A stretch of 64,000 nucleotides of DNA from Scytalidium lignicola (Eukaryota > Ascomycota > Leotiomycetes). Every line of letters starts with the position of its first letter. Positions within the stretch are counted from its first letter, which is position 1. Where the stretch lies: contig NCSJ02000020.1 in NCBI GenBank assembly GCA_002812745.2, positions 124,001-188,000 on the forward strand. The letters are read 5' to 3'. Position numbers and translations under genes: made by a program. Positions 22,643 through 36,224 of this stretch are shown in pieces. The notes under the pieces were generated by a model. That model searched no databases and was not told the origin of the DNA. It saw nothing but the letters and a program-made list of their open reading frames with translations.

Positions 22643-22825
22643 ATGTTCGGGTGGTTAAAAGATTTCTGGAAGACAATTAGCACTGGCTGGGTCGTCGAAT
22701 ACCCTGACTCAGATAATGGACCGCGTGATTTCTTCGAGAGACAAAAGGGCCATACATGGCCTGAGAAACAACACGCGAAGGCAGAGAAATATCGACAAGC
22801 GGTCGAAGAGAGGGATAAACTTTAA
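22643..22825 (+). CDS. Candidate small protein, 60 residues
   Basis: The ATG at 22643 opens 60 codons ending in TAA. The protein begins MFGWLKDFWKTISTGWVVEY and ends with a charged helix (KQHAKAEKYRQAVEERDKL). It is tryptophan-rich and acidic in the middle (PDSDNGPRDFFE). I do not recognise a family and see no signal peptide. Support comes from the protein-like composition and the promoter in front of it (CRE-type site and TATA box). A GTG 24 bases upstream is in frame but unlikely to be the start. It could also be a chance ORF in a long intergenic region. Confidence 0.35.
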   Translation: MFGWLKDFWKTISTGWVVEYPDSDNGPRDFFERQKGHTWPEKQHAKAEKYRQAVEERDKL

Positions 22826-23697
22826 AGATACTGCGGAAACAAACAGAGCAATGCAATTCACAGCATGGATAATTCCTTCAAGACTATTATGATAAGAAAG
22901 GAAGTTTTCAGCCCTGGTTGTGGCAGGTTAGTAGACCAACCGTAATGGCATACTCCGTTGCATTAATGCTGACTCTTCTGTTAGAACTCAAAGATTGGAA
23001 ATCATTTTATTAGCCATTTGATTGAAGAAAAGTACTTTGGCGTAAAGCAATGAGCAAGGCGTTGAGAAGAATTCTCAAGGATCGACCTTACGGGGACTGA
23101 AAGTAATTTGCTTCAAATAATTATCTTTGGGAATTTTGATTGATTGATTGATTGTTCGCGCGAGAGAAATTGTCCTGTTCGCGCGAAAAGATCGTCGCCA
23201 CAGGATGACATTTTTTCTTCTTCTCCATATGTAGGGGAGGCTACCGAGGCTACTTGGGTCTTGTACCGTATTGATAGTATTTTGGCATGGAAAATTTAAT
23301 GTTCGCGCCGTGTTGGAGTGTAAGCTTGCGGTTCTATAACAACTTCTTCTGTGAGGACAGTATTCGTGTTAGTATTGATCTAGTAGTCCCCTTTCCTTAC
23401 TCCTTGCATGAAACAGGCCCGCCTAAATTTTGTTTAGTCATGAACCGACCGTTTAAAGATGGTTGAAGTATTTACTGTACCCTGCACGCCATAGTATTAA
23501 GCTTGAAAAGCGGTACCTCCGTTCAGTAGATTTGCCCCACCGTTCCGGCGAAATGTATCTCCGCAATACATTTAGTAACTAAGGCGCGCCGAACGCGTTG
23601 AGACAAACAATCCTGTATTCACACTTCTGGGTTTCTGAAGTAGTTCTTAAAAAAATGCTACTCATCAATAGTAACCTGCTCCACCACTCTATGCAAT
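22826..23697. other. Intergenic, REV3 promoter
   Basis: It contains a TTGA tandem run near 23137-23152 and two GTTCGCGCGA-type copies near 23154 and 23176. An MluI-like motif ACGCGT is absent, but AACGCG occurs near 23593, as expected loosely for DNA-replication or repair genes. No gene is seen. Confidence 0.4.
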
Positions 23698-26600
23698 ATG
23701 GATCTCTTTCGAGTCCAGTTAAATTGCATAGATAGCTACCAAGCTACGCCAACACCCCTCGATCCACAACTTCGAAAAGGTGTGCAACCTTCGCAATTGC
23801 ACAAGGAACCTAAAGTCCCGGTTATCAGAGTATTTGGAACCACTGAAACCGGGCAGAAGGTTTGCGCTCATATACATGGAGCATTTCCGTACTTGTATAT
23901 TGAATACGATGGGAGTTTAGATCCAGAAGAAGGTAGGCACTGTACTATTCGACGAACATAAGGTCTTGACTCACCGAAGTTAGCTGGAGCGTATATGCAC
24001 CAACTTCATCTGTCAATCGATTATGCTCTCTCCGTCAGTTATAGAAAAAATCCTTTTGATGGGAGTTCGAGATATGTTGCTCGGATTACCCTTGTCAAGG
24101 GCATTCCCTTTTACGGATTCTATGTCGGCTATCGATACTACCTGAAAATATACATGCTTAATCCCATAGTTATGACGCGCCTCGCGGATATATTACTACA
24201 GGGATTAGTTATGAATAAAGTTTTTCAGCCCTATGAAGCACATCTTCAATATCTTTTGCAATGGATGACTGATTACAACTTGTATGGCTGTGGATATATT
24301 AACTGTGGGAAGGTAACCTTTCGAAGTCCAGTGCCGGCATATGAAGAAATAGATTCCACTTCACACCTATGGCATGATGGTTCAATACCAGATGACATTA
24401 TCACACAAGATCCCGCCTTTCCTCGGGTCAGTCACTGCGCAATTGAGGTAGACATATGTGTTCAAGATATTCTCAATCGTCATGACATTAAGTCAAGGAA
24501 CATTCATCATGATTTTATTGAGTATCTCTACCCACAATCTTCGGACGAGAAACTAGTCAACAGTATGGCCGGCTTATGGCGGGATGAAACTCGCCGGCGC
24601 AAGCTACAAATCGGCGATCTAGACCCAGATAGTAGTCCATTCCCTCCGGAGGTCCTCATATCAATGTCGGCAGATACTCGTAATTCTAGCCCCGGCGGTT
24701 GGATACATGAGAAGGAATACAGGGAGAAGATCTTATCAATTATTCGGCAGGAGAAAGAGAATAGTAGCGCTGATTCTGTATCGTTTGAAACATTTGTTAA
24801 GCCATCACCATTAGATGCAGATGTCAAAACCAGTCTAGAGGCTGTAGAGGATTTATATCCAGAAAATCTTCTTCCCGCGCTCGGGCTAATACAAGAGAAG
24901 ATAGATGATGCAAGAGATGGAAATCCGATTGGGCAAGAGGATATGGAGGTTGATGAGAATCGAATTAGGGCTTTTATCTTTGAAGAAGACGATGAATTCA
25001 ACTATGACTCGGAGGAAGATTTAACGAAGGAAATCGAGCTATCTCAGAAGAGAACTCATCATATCAGCGAGGATGAATTCCCATCACTAGATGATGCTGC
25101 AGCTGTCAAAGACCATCTAAATATTGACACCGATGTAGAGGAACAAATACCTACAGTCAACAAATCATATTCTGCTGACCGGCCGGCTGCTATAGGGTCC
25201 CGGGAGCTTGACGTGTATTCTGTACGGCAGCGACCATACTCAACGGAACAGACTAAGGATCCTAGGTTGTCAGAGAACTTAACAAAACAACAACTAGGTC
25301 TACACAAGCGCCAGAAAGTGGCCTTCGATTTTCCTGATAGCTCTAACTCTCAAGACGATGCCATGAACTCTGAAGCCGTTACGCCATTAACTGAGTCAAT
25401 GATGGATATTGAGCATTCCAATAACGCATCAATAAACGAAGTGCCCAATGCATTCGACGAAAGGAACAGTAAACTCTATTATTCAAAATTACATTGTCTG
25501 GCTAGCGATCGCAATACAGCAACAACCTTGAACAAAACATCCCTCCAGCTACCCAAGAAACCCAAAGATAGCTCCCAGAATCAGACCTTGAACTTTTCTG
25601 TTGTAAAAGATCCAAATGACCCGAGCACTATATCGAGATTGAGTCAACGGACTGCATCACAATCTTCAAAATTGACCTCGTCGCAAGACCCACCGTTATC
25701 CCAAAAGCTACCGAGTAAGAGGGATTTATCAGATACGCTGAGCAGTGCCTCTAGCTCTGCTGACTCCTCGTTATCGGTTCAAAAAGTTCTGGTCAACATG
25801 AAAGAAAGCTACCTTTCCTATGATACTGCTATCTTAGCTCTTAAAGAACGACCTCCTTCCTGGCACGATGTTGTTTCCACTGTGGAACATTTTGGGCTGC
25901 CCCCAGTTATATATCAGGATGCTTTCTATGGCAATGAATTAGATGTTCCGGAGCGCCCGAGAGAATGGGCGGGGAGAGAGTTTAAGTTAGGTAGCAACAC
26001 TGTTCCATTTCTCCCGGATTTTGACCCTACTGGTATGTCGGACGCCACTTATGGGAAAAGACCCACCATCCTGCCAGATAAACTCAAGGAAGAGCAAAGT
26101 TACGAACAAAGAAGACTAGGCTGCAGTCTTCGCAGCTGGTCCATCGATAAGCCCCCTCCAACATTTTCTGAAGTAGAGTCTTGGCAACGCGGAAACAAGG
26201 TATACACAAAGGGAAGTAATATGATCAATCGCACCTCATCAAAATTAGAGGGGGGCCTTCAAACAAAGAGCAAACTATCACAGATTGAAGGCCCAACTCA
26301 GAAAACCCAGCAGAAATTTAAGTTTTCAGAGGGCAAGAGTGAGGTGTACCATGAGGCGCAGTACATGAGCACAATGAGTCTGGAAGTTCACGTCAATACG
26401 AGAGGGAAGTTGTTTCCAAATCCTGAACAAGATGAAGTGCAGTGCATATTTTGGTGCTTGCAGTCTCCCGAGGAAGGCCTTGAAAGAAACGGCATAGAAG
26501 TCGGAACTCATATAGGTATCGTTGTTCTTTCAGAAGATGGCATAATTGCAAAACAGGTTGGCAGACAGGCTGTATTAGATATCGATGAGGAGACTTCTGA

Positions 26601-28914
26601 ACTTGATCTCATGATACGAATTGTAAACATTGTCCGACGATACGACCCCGATATCCTGACCGGGTTTGAAGTTCATGGAAGTTCATGGGGATATCTTATC
26701 GAACGTGCCCGCCTGAAATATGACTACAATCTTTGCGATGAACTCTCAAGGATGAAGTCACAATCCTATGGCCGTTTCGGGAAAGAGAATGACAGGTGGG
26801 GCTTCAACACCACATCCACCATTCGTGTTACTGGTCGTCATATGATCAATATCTGGCGAGCAATGCGAGGCGAATTGAACTTGCTCGGATACACAATGGA
26901 AAATGTCGTCTTTCACGTTCTACAGCGACGCATTCCTCATTATACCTGGGCTGATTTGACTAAATGGTACACTAGTGGGAAACCGAGAGATTTGACAAAA
27001 GTAATCAACTATTTTGTTTCCAGAGTCCAGTTGGATTTGAGGATTCTGGAGAAAAACGAATTGATTGCTCGAACGAGCGAGCAGGCCCGCCTCTTGGGTG
27101 TTGATTTCTACTCGGTTTTCTCTCGTGGTTCTCAATTCAAAGTGGAGTCACTCATGTTTCGCATTGCAAAGGCTGAAAACTTCATGCTAGTATCTCCTAG
27201 TAGAAAACAGGTTGGTGGTCAAAATGCTCTAGAGTGTTTGCCTCTTGTCATGGAACCTCAGAGCGCTTTTTACAACGGACCCTTGCTTGTTCTGGATTTC
27301 CAGAGTTTATATCCAAGTGTTATGATCGCATATAATTACTGTTATTCGACATTCCTTGGTCGCATAGTTAACTGGCGCGGTGCAAGTAAGATGGGCTTTA
27401 AGGACTACCAAAGACAAAAAAGACTGCTAGAGCTCATTCAAGACCATATCAATATCGCGCCAAATGGTATGATGTATGCCAAACCAAACATTCGAAAGTC
27501 TCTCTTAGCCAAGATGTTAACTGAAATCCTCGAAACTCGAGTAATGGTTAAAAGTGGCATGCAAATCGACAAAGATAATATATCGTTACAAAGGTTGCTC
27601 AATAACAGACAACTTGCTCTTAAACTAATTGCCAATGTTACCTACGGATATTCTTCTGCCTCGTTTTCTGGTCGCATGCCTTGTTCCGAGATAGCTGATA
27701 GCATTGTACAAACTGGTCGTGAGACCCTTGAAAAGGCCATTGCCCTTATCCATTCGGTCAAGCGTTGGGGGGCTGAGGTAGTTTATGGCGATACTGACAG
27801 TCTGTTTATTTACCTCAAGGGCCGCACCAAAGATCAAGCTTTCGACATTGGTAACGAGATGGTAAAGACGCTCACTAACATGAATCCGAGACCTGTCAAA
27901 CTCAAATTCGAAAAGGTATATTTTCCTTCCGTGCTACTGGCTAAGAAACGGTACGTTGGTTTCAAGTATGAGAGCAAAGACCAGATTGAACCGGAGTTCG
28001 ACGCTAAGGGAATCGAGACCGTACGACGCGATGGCACAGTTGCTGAACAAAAAATTGAGGAAAAGGCGCTCAAAATATTATTTCGAACGGCTGATTTAAC
28101 TCAAGTTAAAAGTTACTTCCAAAAGCAATGCGAGAAAATCATGAAAGGATCCGTCTCGGTTCAGGATTTTTGCTTCGCAAGAGAGGTTAGACTTGGTACT
28201 TATAGTGATAAAGGCCCGCCTCCAGCAGGTGCTCTTATTAGCACTAGGCGGATGCTTGAGGATCCTCGATCAGAGCCTCAATATGGGGAACGAGTACCGT
28301 ACGTTGTCATCACAGGAGCGCCCGGGTCACGACTAATAGATCGCTGTGTTGCTCCGGAGGAGTTACTCGAAAACGACCAGTTGGAGCTAGATGCTGAGTA
28401 CTACATATCAAAAAACCTCATCCCTCCTCTCGAGCGTATTTTCAACTTGATGGGCGCTAATGTTCGCAATTGGTATGATGAAATGCCCAAATTCCAACGG
28501 ATCCGCAAAGTAGATATGAACATCAACCTGTCACGACAATCCAGAGGCGCGGGAACAAGCATAATGACGATCGAGTCTTATATGAAGTCTTCATCTTGCA
28601 TTGTCTGCAAGGAAAAGCTTATCGACTCTGAAGGTCCTATTTGCGCCTCGTGTTCAGAAAATTCCCCAACGTCAATTTTGGCTATCCAAGCAAGGCTCTC
28701 GGATGCAGAGAACAAAGTTTTAAATATCCAAAAGGTCTGTCAGAGTTGTTCTGGGATCTCACCTCTTGAAGAAGTTAGGTGCGATAGCAAAGACTGTCCT
28801 GTTTTTTATACTAGGGTAAAACAGGCAGCTCATCTACGATGTGAACGGGCGATTGGTGATCCTATCATCCGCAAGTTGCTTGATGAAGAAGATGCAAACA
28901 CTCTGGAATGGTAA
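23698..28914 (+). CDS. REV3: DNA polymerase zeta catalytic subunit REV3, 2 exons
   Basis: Exons are 23698-23932 and 23984-28914, giving 1721 residues. The N-terminus (MDLFRVQLNCIDSYQATPTP and VPVIRVFGTTETGQKVCAHI) is the B-family N-terminal domain. A long disordered middle (about residues 300-760) is typical of REV3. The polymerase motifs are DFQSLYPSVMIAYNYCYS (motif A, near 1182), KLIANVTYGYSSASFSGRMP (motif B) and VYGDTDSLF (motif C, near 1345). The C-terminus has two cysteine clusters: CxxC...CxxC in CIVCKEKL/CASC (zinc) and CQSC...CDSKDC (the [4Fe-4S] site that binds the accessory subunits). Pol zeta extends mismatched and damaged primers in translesion synthesis. The exonuclease acidic residues look degenerate, as in the family. 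Confidence 0.96.
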
Positions 28915-29397
28915 AAGGAAATGTCGTTTCGGGTAGATGTTCCGAATTGAGGACCATCAACTTTTCGAGGATTTTACGGAACTGTATGAATATGAGGTTT
29001 GTGAATGTAAAGTTACAAGGGTCTTAACCCCAGGCGAAGGCCACTGATGTAATAATTAGTAGAAATACCACACTGTACATAAGGATTGAAATATGAAGGG
29101 TATTATCATAAGCTTGTATGCGTGACTACATTTGAAACAGATTATCCTTATAATACTGCCTAGTCGACGCCCAGAATAATCTATTTCTGAATCACGTTTA
29201 TCTTGGTTGGTGCTAAGCGCTTTATTCGGAACGGTGCGGCCGCTTTAAGGCTGAGCTACCACCGAGCTCACCAAGCTGTCATCTACTGTAATACTAAACC
29301 AACTTAAATTAAGCTACAACAACCTACCAGCATCTGCACTCATTCGTTTTCATTGTGCGGACTGTGAATCTCCTACACTTTATATACAAATGCCATA
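28915..29397. other. Intergenic between REV3 and the SMP-domain gene
   Basis: Nothing coding is seen. A segment at 29216-29275 looks superficially like part of a minus-strand tRNA (TGGTAGCTCAG as an A box), but it lacks a matching acceptor stem and is not called. Confidence 0.5.
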
Positions 29398-32300
29398 ATG
29401 GGTGGTTTGGCAGGGTTCCTGCTAGGATATATTATCGGCGGGCTCACCTTGCTTCCACTAATCGTCATCGGTGTCCTCATTCACGCTTACCTGACCTTTC
29501 CAATCAACGACGACAGGTCCTCGCAAGAACGCTGCAGCTCCTCGATTGTCCAACCAGGCGACGATGTGGAGGCTATAAAATTTGCAGAGAAGTCCTTAGT
29601 AGAGAACTTCCGGCCTTCCGGCAATCATGAAGCAGAAGTCGCCGCGGGGTACTTTGCCGTATGTCGGGAGTATGTCCCAGGCGGAGTAAATGGGAAACCA
29701 CCAGAGCGGACTACGCCAGTGGGTTCGACGACGGTATCTGCGCCTAGTCCGAGTGTCTACCAGAGCATGTACAGGAGTATATTTGATCGGAAGCAGAGTA
29801 ATAATCCGCTAGACAACAAGGCAGCTGGGAAGTCGCCGAGGAGAGGTGGCAATGTATTTTATGTGGTCCTGAGGTATGTGCTTCCTTCGAGGATTTATTC
29901 TTGGGTAATATCATACTAATACATATGGCAGACATGGCCATCTAATGCTTTTTGATGATGATGAGCAGCTCGAGGTTCGACATGTAATATCGTTAGCACA
30001 CCATGTTGTCAGCATATATTCGGGAGGCGATGAAACACCTGAGGGGGAGTTATTTATCAAGAGGAATGCACTATGTCTTTCAAGGAGGGTAGATACGCTG
30101 GATATCACACCTGATGGCATAGTCTCGAAGCCATTCTACTTGTTCTCTGAGAACTGCTCTTTCAAGGAGGATTTCTATTTCGCCTTACTACGAAATCAGG
30201 AGAGAGTTCCCGGGGCGCCAAATAATCCGCCACTACCGTTACCATACGAAGTAAGTGATATTATTACGTTGGTTCAGAGATTACATTCTTCAGAGGAGCA
30301 TCTACAGACAAGATGGATCAACGCGGTTATTGGGAGGATTTTTCTTGCATTGTACAAGACGCCAGAGATGGAGAACTTTTTCCGGTCTAGGATTACCAAG
30401 AAGATATCTCGAGTTAAGACGCCATCCTTTCTTTCGAAAATATCATTACGAAATATTGACATGGGAAATGCGGCCCCGGTCATAACCAACCCGCGGCTAA
30501 AGGATCTGACCGTAGATGGCGAGCTAGTTGTGGAAGGCGATATCCGGTATACAGGGAACTTAAGAATCGAAGTTGCCACTACCGCCCGTATCGACCTGGG
30601 CTCTCGTTTCAAGGCCCGTGAGGTTAATCTGGTTCTGGCAGTTGTCGTAAAGAGACTTGAAGGTCATGGAATGATTAGGATCAAGCCGCCTCCATCGAAC
30701 AGGCTGTGGATTTCGTTTGCTACGATGCCAAAAGTTGAGATGACGATTGAACCAATTGTTAGCTCTAGGCAAATTACTTATACGCTTATTCTTCGACAAA
30801 TCGAAAATAGGATTAAGGAGGTTATCGCCGAGAGTTTAGTGTATCCAAATTGGGACGATATACCGTTCTACAATAGCGATTCGAAGAAGTGGAGGGGGGG
30901 AATTTGGGTAGATGAGGAACATCCAAAGCCTCAGGTAAATGCCGAAGAAGCGGCTACTCAGGAAGGCGATGTGGAAGAAGTTCAACACCTAGAAGGGGAT
31001 ACGGAAGAATTGTTTCAAGACTTGCCACAAGTTGAGCGCAGTATAAGCATGCCAGTTATGGAAAGTTCAACCCCTGTCACAGCTCATGCGCGAAAAGCAG
31101 CAAAATCTGCTATGAATCTAGTCAGTGGCAAGTCCACTGGAGTTTCTTCTAGTGTTGAGACGAGAACGACAGAGGTTGAGAGGCCGAGGGCTTTAAGATC
31201 TGGATCTCTTGCTGCGGCATCCACCCCAGTCGTTGCAACGGATGTTACAACTGTTGATGCGTTTAAACCATCCAGCCCGCCCGATGTTAGCCATGCAGCT
31301 AGTGCTATGGCAGCAATTTCGGCACTATCACAATCAGCTTCGCCACCCCAGACTCCCGTAGGATCACCGTCGAGACCCCCNAATTATTCATAAATCCAGA
31401 AGCCAATCTTCCGCTTCCTCAAGAGAGTCGACAAAATCTGAGAAAAACGGTAAGAGCGGACAGCATACTCAATCAATGACCAACGCTCCTGAATCGAGCA
31501 GCATGCAATCTGCATCGCTTCCACCAACCCCCAGTAGTGCCAGCGTATCTTCCTTTCAAGGTGATGCTACCTCAACCAGATCCTTTGGGTCAGTTAAGTT
31601 TGATCCAAGGAAGGATAACTCGTCATCGGCTTCAATAAAATCAGTCAGCGCCGAGACAAAACGGATCTCTCTGGCTGCTGTACAAAGTGCGGCAGCAAGT
31701 GCGAAGAAGTGGGGTTGGAATGCCCTTCAACGACACCCTGATTCCAGCAAAGATAGCATACCGGAAACCAATGAGACGATGTCTCAGCCCATGGGTCGAG
31801 GACGACCACTCCCTCCTCCTGGAACGCCTCTTCCACCACCGGATAGGAGGACTAAAACAGCGCCCATCCCAGTTCCAAAACGGAAACCCGTAGCACCGCA
31901 CCTACCAAAGAAATCACCCGAATCGGAGTCGAATCATAGCAACAGTAGCAATGAGATTCAACGACGACCTGTTCCTCCGCCACCACTGCCTGCAAGACCA
32001 CGACATGTTATTGATGAGCAGGCGGAGGGAATGATGGATGATGATGGGTTGTTGGTGGTAGCGGCGCCGATTGTAGATTCCCAACCAGGCACACCGTTAA
32101 GTGAGCAGCACCCTTCGTATATAGAGGCGTGGGCTGAGGATGACGGCGAAGGCGAGACTTCGGAACCTGCGCCGCGACCCGTCAGTGCTCAGACTGACAA
32201 ATCAATGCCCGTGATTGTTGAGAGTGAAAAGGGGGAAGTAGCTCAAGTTGTGACTACCAGTGATGGGGATCCGATCCCTATACCGATCGCCAGGTCATCC

Positions 32301-32438
32301 CCTCCCGAGCTTCCGATACGAAGACACATGTCGACGAGTCCAGAGGAGGACGGGCAAGAGTTGCCCAGCTGGATGGCGGCACAAGAAGAGGAGGCGAGGA
32401 TCAAGAGCGCATATGTCGATGAGGATGTGGGGATGTGA
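29398..32438 (+). CDS. NVJ2: NVJ2-like SMP-domain lipid-transfer protein, 2 exons, frame broken by an N
   Basis: Exons are 29398-29873 and 29932-32438. The N at 31381, after a run of C, breaks the frame; counting it as a surplus base gives 993 residues. The N-terminal membrane segment is GFLLGYIIGGLTLLPLIVIG. A PH-like region (about residues 160-240, GHLMLFDDDEQLEVRHVISL) is followed by the SMP lipid-binding domain (about 280-480). That domain includes LQTRWINAVIGRIFLALY and LVVEGDIRYTGNLRIEV, and ends in YPNWDDIPFY. The C-terminal half is disordered and S/P-rich with polyproline. The yeast homologue is at ER-organelle contacts, including the nucleus-vacuole junction, and moves ceramide and other lipids. 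Confidence 0.9.
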
Positions 32439-34179
32439 GGAGGGTAAGGAGGCATGGTGCGTAGGTTCGAACTTGTACTATTTTTATTTTTTNATCTGTG
32501 GCAAGGGAGGAAAGGGGGGAGGGGAGAAGGCAAGAGTCACGGGACACCAGGATGGAAAGTGGTAAAGGGGGAAACATAAATGGAGTTCTGGCTCTCATCT
32601 GGAAAATGGGTAGCGGCATTTGCGGGTGTTTACATGGACAAGTGCTCTTATGTGTTTTATGTGTTTTNACGTGCTCTTTTTTTTTAGACTGATGGGTTTT
32701 CGTGTCTTGTTTGCGTAGTGGATATATATATATGGATACCCAGACTCGCTCGTGGAGAGAATTAAAGAAATGAATAGCATTTCCATCACACCACAATGTC
32801 TTAAATCTTACAGTTATTGTTTTTCGCGTCCAACGTGCCAAAGAAAAAGGAATATTGAATGATGCTAGGCCAAGCAAAAGTTCATTTGTGCTTGTCGGAA
32901 AGAAGCTTCGCCTCAATATGCAGCCTAGCGGAGATTGCCCAATAATTATTAGCTTTTACGGTACGGAGGTACTCTGTAAAACATCAAATGAAATAATCTG
33001 GCGGATGAATTATTAGACCGATGAGAAAATGAAAAGAAAAAGGATTCAATTTCCCAAAGAACAAAGGATTCATTCTGATCTTTGCCGCTTGGATTCAACC
33101 TCCCTAATTTTGCAGCCTTGCGGTTATGCCTTGGTAGCCTTGGCAAGCCCTTGGCAGCACCTGTACACGCGCTAACTAAATCCTTTCGGATATCGGTATT
33201 GTTGTGATTTGCGATGTTTTTTGTTCTCTCTTAGAGTAGAGTACTCTGCTGCATATAGAAGAACGAACGATGATGCACAGGACGAGTAGGATGTGCGGAA
33301 TAGAACACGATGCTGTTGACTCTGGTGGATTAGAACTTGTCTCTCTCTTGGATAATATACCTGTAAAGTGCCTTGCCATCAGAAGTTGTTACTTGTAGCG
33401 ACAGGAAAAGTCCAGCTCTGTTGATGCCAAGAGACGAGCGATTTCCACCATGGACAAGGCAGCAGCTTTTTTGATACTTTGCGTGCTTTGGTACTTTGGC
33501 CGATGTCGATGTTTATGGTTACGGGTAAAGTTCTTACTGTGCTTCTCCAGACAAATGACGATCCCCAAAATGTCCCCTGGCTTGTGCGCTTCTTTGGTCC
33601 GCAAATCTATATCTGGATAGTTGCTGTACTTGGCGGTACAGTCACCAGACTAGGAAGCACAGTGGGTATTTTTGTAGCTAGATGTACCAATACCTGCCCC
33701 CATCCTCCCTCGCCTGCACGATCCTTCCGGTCCCTGGCGGCGCCGCAGTTGGCTGCCATTGGTTTCACCTCCAAGGGTCCCGCGCCCCGTGGCTTGGGGG
33801 GCGTTTTTGGCCATAACAGTCCAAGTTCAAGTACAAGTATATATTCATTCTGACTTCCTTGCTTGATCTCCCACCTCGGCTTCTTGCTTTCTCTTTTCTC
33901 TTCCTCACTCCCTCACTTCCTCTCTTTGCTATCATCCTTCCTTTCTTCTTATCTTTTGCTTTCCTTTTGCTTTATTCGCTCTCTCGCTTCCCTTTGCCAC
34001 GGTGTTTCAGCTTGTTCTAGGTTAAAACACCGCCCCAAAGGCGAAATCTTAGAACCGGGTTGTGGCATTGAAAAGCTTGGAATTGGAATTGGAGTTGAAA
34101 TCAAAGCCCTCACCACCGAAGGAAGGGCTTTCCATTCTTTCTTTCTTTTCCTCCCTCTCTTCTTCAAGTCCGCCTCACA
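32439..34179. other. Intergenic; protease promoter and leader
   Basis: Two Ns (32493, 32668) lie in T-runs. Around 33124-33160 CCTTGGCA-type words repeat, and these contain the PacC-like core CTTGGC. From 33870 to 34020 the strand is a long C/T-rich leader, common before highly expressed fungal genes. An open frame at 33479-33853 starts with TTG and has no protein-like character. Confidence 0.5.
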
Positions 34180-35935
34180 ATGAAGGCGACAACCGCGCTC
34201 TCCCTCCTCGCTGGCGTTGCTTGCTCCCCTGCCGTCCTGGCAGCTGTCACCATCAACATCGCCAAAAACCCCGCCATCAACCGCTCTTCTCAACAGCAAC
34301 GCCACTTGCAGCAGCGCGCAACTATCACCGAGTCCTTGGCCAACAACTACACCGGCGGTAGCTATGTCGCATCCGTTCAGGTCGGCACCCCGCCGCAGAC
34401 CCAGACTCTGGTGATTGATACCGGTAGCAGTGATGTCTGGCTGCTCTCCTCCGACGCCGATCTGTGTTCCGACCCCTCTGAGCAGGACAGCGCTGGCGGT
34501 GGATGTTCTACCACCTGTACGTATTTATTTTTGTTTCTCTGCGCGGGATTGCTGGCATGGGTCCTCATTCCGGGGCGTCAATTAGTTGACTCATTAATTG
34601 GTTGATTGGTTGGCTCACGAGCTGTACAGTACATGGCTAATAATGGTGCTATCGATAGTTGACCAGACCAAGTCCTCGTCATTCAAGGTTGTTAGCCAGG
34701 GATCATTCGAAATTCAATATCAGGACAACTCGGGTGCTTCGGGCGACTATGTCTCGGATAACTTCAAAATCGGCGACATTACCATCAAGGCCCTCGAGAT
34801 GGGGCTGGCCAATCTTACCACAATCCCATCGGGCCTCATGGGAATTGGCTATGACACCAATGAGGCAGCTAAACGTATCTACCCGAACATTATCGACGAT
34901 TTGGCCACCCAGGGCTTGATCACCAAGAAGGCCTACAGCCTCTTCCTGAACGATCTCGACGCCTCCACGGGCTCCATCATCTTCGGCGGCATCGACACCC
35001 AGAAGTTCCACGGTTCTCTCGTCACCGTCCCCATCATACCGGACGAGACCCAGGATGGTACCGAGGTCTTTGCTGAGTTCAACGTTGCTCTCACTGGCTT
35101 GACCGTTACCTTCTCCTCATCAAACTCCACAGATGTGGCCGGGCCTGCCTACAGCGAAACCGTTATCCTGGACTCCGGAACCTCCATAACCTATCTCCCT
35201 GACGAGCTTGCGGCGGAAGTCTTTGAGCATATCGGTGCTTTTGACGATACAGAGCGATCGGGAAATGTCTACGTCGACTGTGGCATGCTGAGCCAATTCC
35301 CAGACATGACCTTCAATTTCAGCTTCGGAAGTGCCCATGTTAGCGTGCCGATCTACGAACTGGTGTTTGACCTCACGGGGATCTTCACTGCCTTCCCACC
35401 GGACGACATAGGCATCTCCAATCCCTGCGCATTTGGTATCCAAGGTGCTCTCGGAGGTCCCAATCTCTTTGGAGACACCTTCCTTCGCTCCGCATATGTC
35501 GTATACGACCTTGACGATAACCAGATCGGAATTGCCCAAACGAACTTTGGCAGCTCCAAGTCCAATATAGTAGAGTTCGAGGCTGATGCATCCAGTATCC
35601 CGGCCTTAACAGGTGTTGCGGCGAGTGCACAGGCTAAGCCCACACAAACCGTCCCCTTCGGAGGCTCCGTAAGTAGTGCGACACCGTCTACAACTGCTGT
35701 TGTAGGTGCAGGTGGGGGAGATGGAGGAGATGGGACCGGAAGTGGCAGCGGTGGCAGTGGAATTGGAAGCGGAAGCGGAAGCGGAAGTGGAAGCACACCG
35801 GCGAGTGGGAGTGGCTCTACTGGATCACCAAATGCTGGAATGGCCACGGTACCTCCAATGGGATGGTCTGGGTTGATGGTATTTGGAATCTCGCTGAGCT
35901 GTGCTGTTTTAGGGGGTGGTTGGTTTTTAGCGTAG
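34180..35935 (+). CDS. Yapsin-like pepsin-type aspartic protease, probably GPI-anchored, 2 exons
   Basis: Exons are 34180-34516 and 34659-35935, giving 537 residues. The signal peptide is MKATTALSLLAGVACSPAVLA. A short propeptide leads to YVASVQVGTPPQTQTLVIDT with the first catalytic motif DTGS (Asp near residue 80). The second catalytic motif is in VILDSGTSITYLPDE (near 283). The flap region and GLMGIGYDTNEA fit the A1 peptidase fold. After the domain comes a Ser/Gly repeat spacer (GSGSG units) and a hydrophobic C-terminus (SGLMVFGISLSCAVLGGGWF), the pattern of a GPI-anchor signal. Fungal yapsin/opsin-type enzymes act at the cell surface and cleave after basic residues; the specificity here is not known. 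Confidence 0.92.
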
Positions 35936-36224
35936 CGGAATGGATATGATTGTGGATGACGATTGCTCTATACCCTTGTTGAGGAATAACCATGTGACGG
36001 AGTAAAAGATTGGGATTGATGCTCCTGTTTTATTAAAAAAGGAAAACAGTATACGAGATACATAATCGGCACGAAGTGCTAGCTAGATAATATATAAGGC
36101 TATTGTAATGAATAATGCCATAGTATAGATAGAGGTATGCTACGGTGAATGCCACTAGCTCTGGCGTATGGAGAGTTGAAGTAACTTATTATCGTACCTA
36201 CCTTAATGAATCTAACTTGCAAAG

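Noticed and set aside
29216..29275. tRNA-like segment on the minus strand (A-box-like TGGTAGCTCAG)
   Set aside because: No complementary acceptor ends, no proper D-arm and only a degenerate B box; too short for a tRNA.
32464..32494. GGTTCGAACTT followed by a T-run, like a tRNA B box and Pol III terminator
   Set aside because: No A box or cloverleaf upstream; it lies just behind the stop of the SMP-domain gene.
33479..33853. 124-codon plus-strand frame
   Set aside because: Starts with TTG, composition not protein-like, lies in the leader region of the protease gene.
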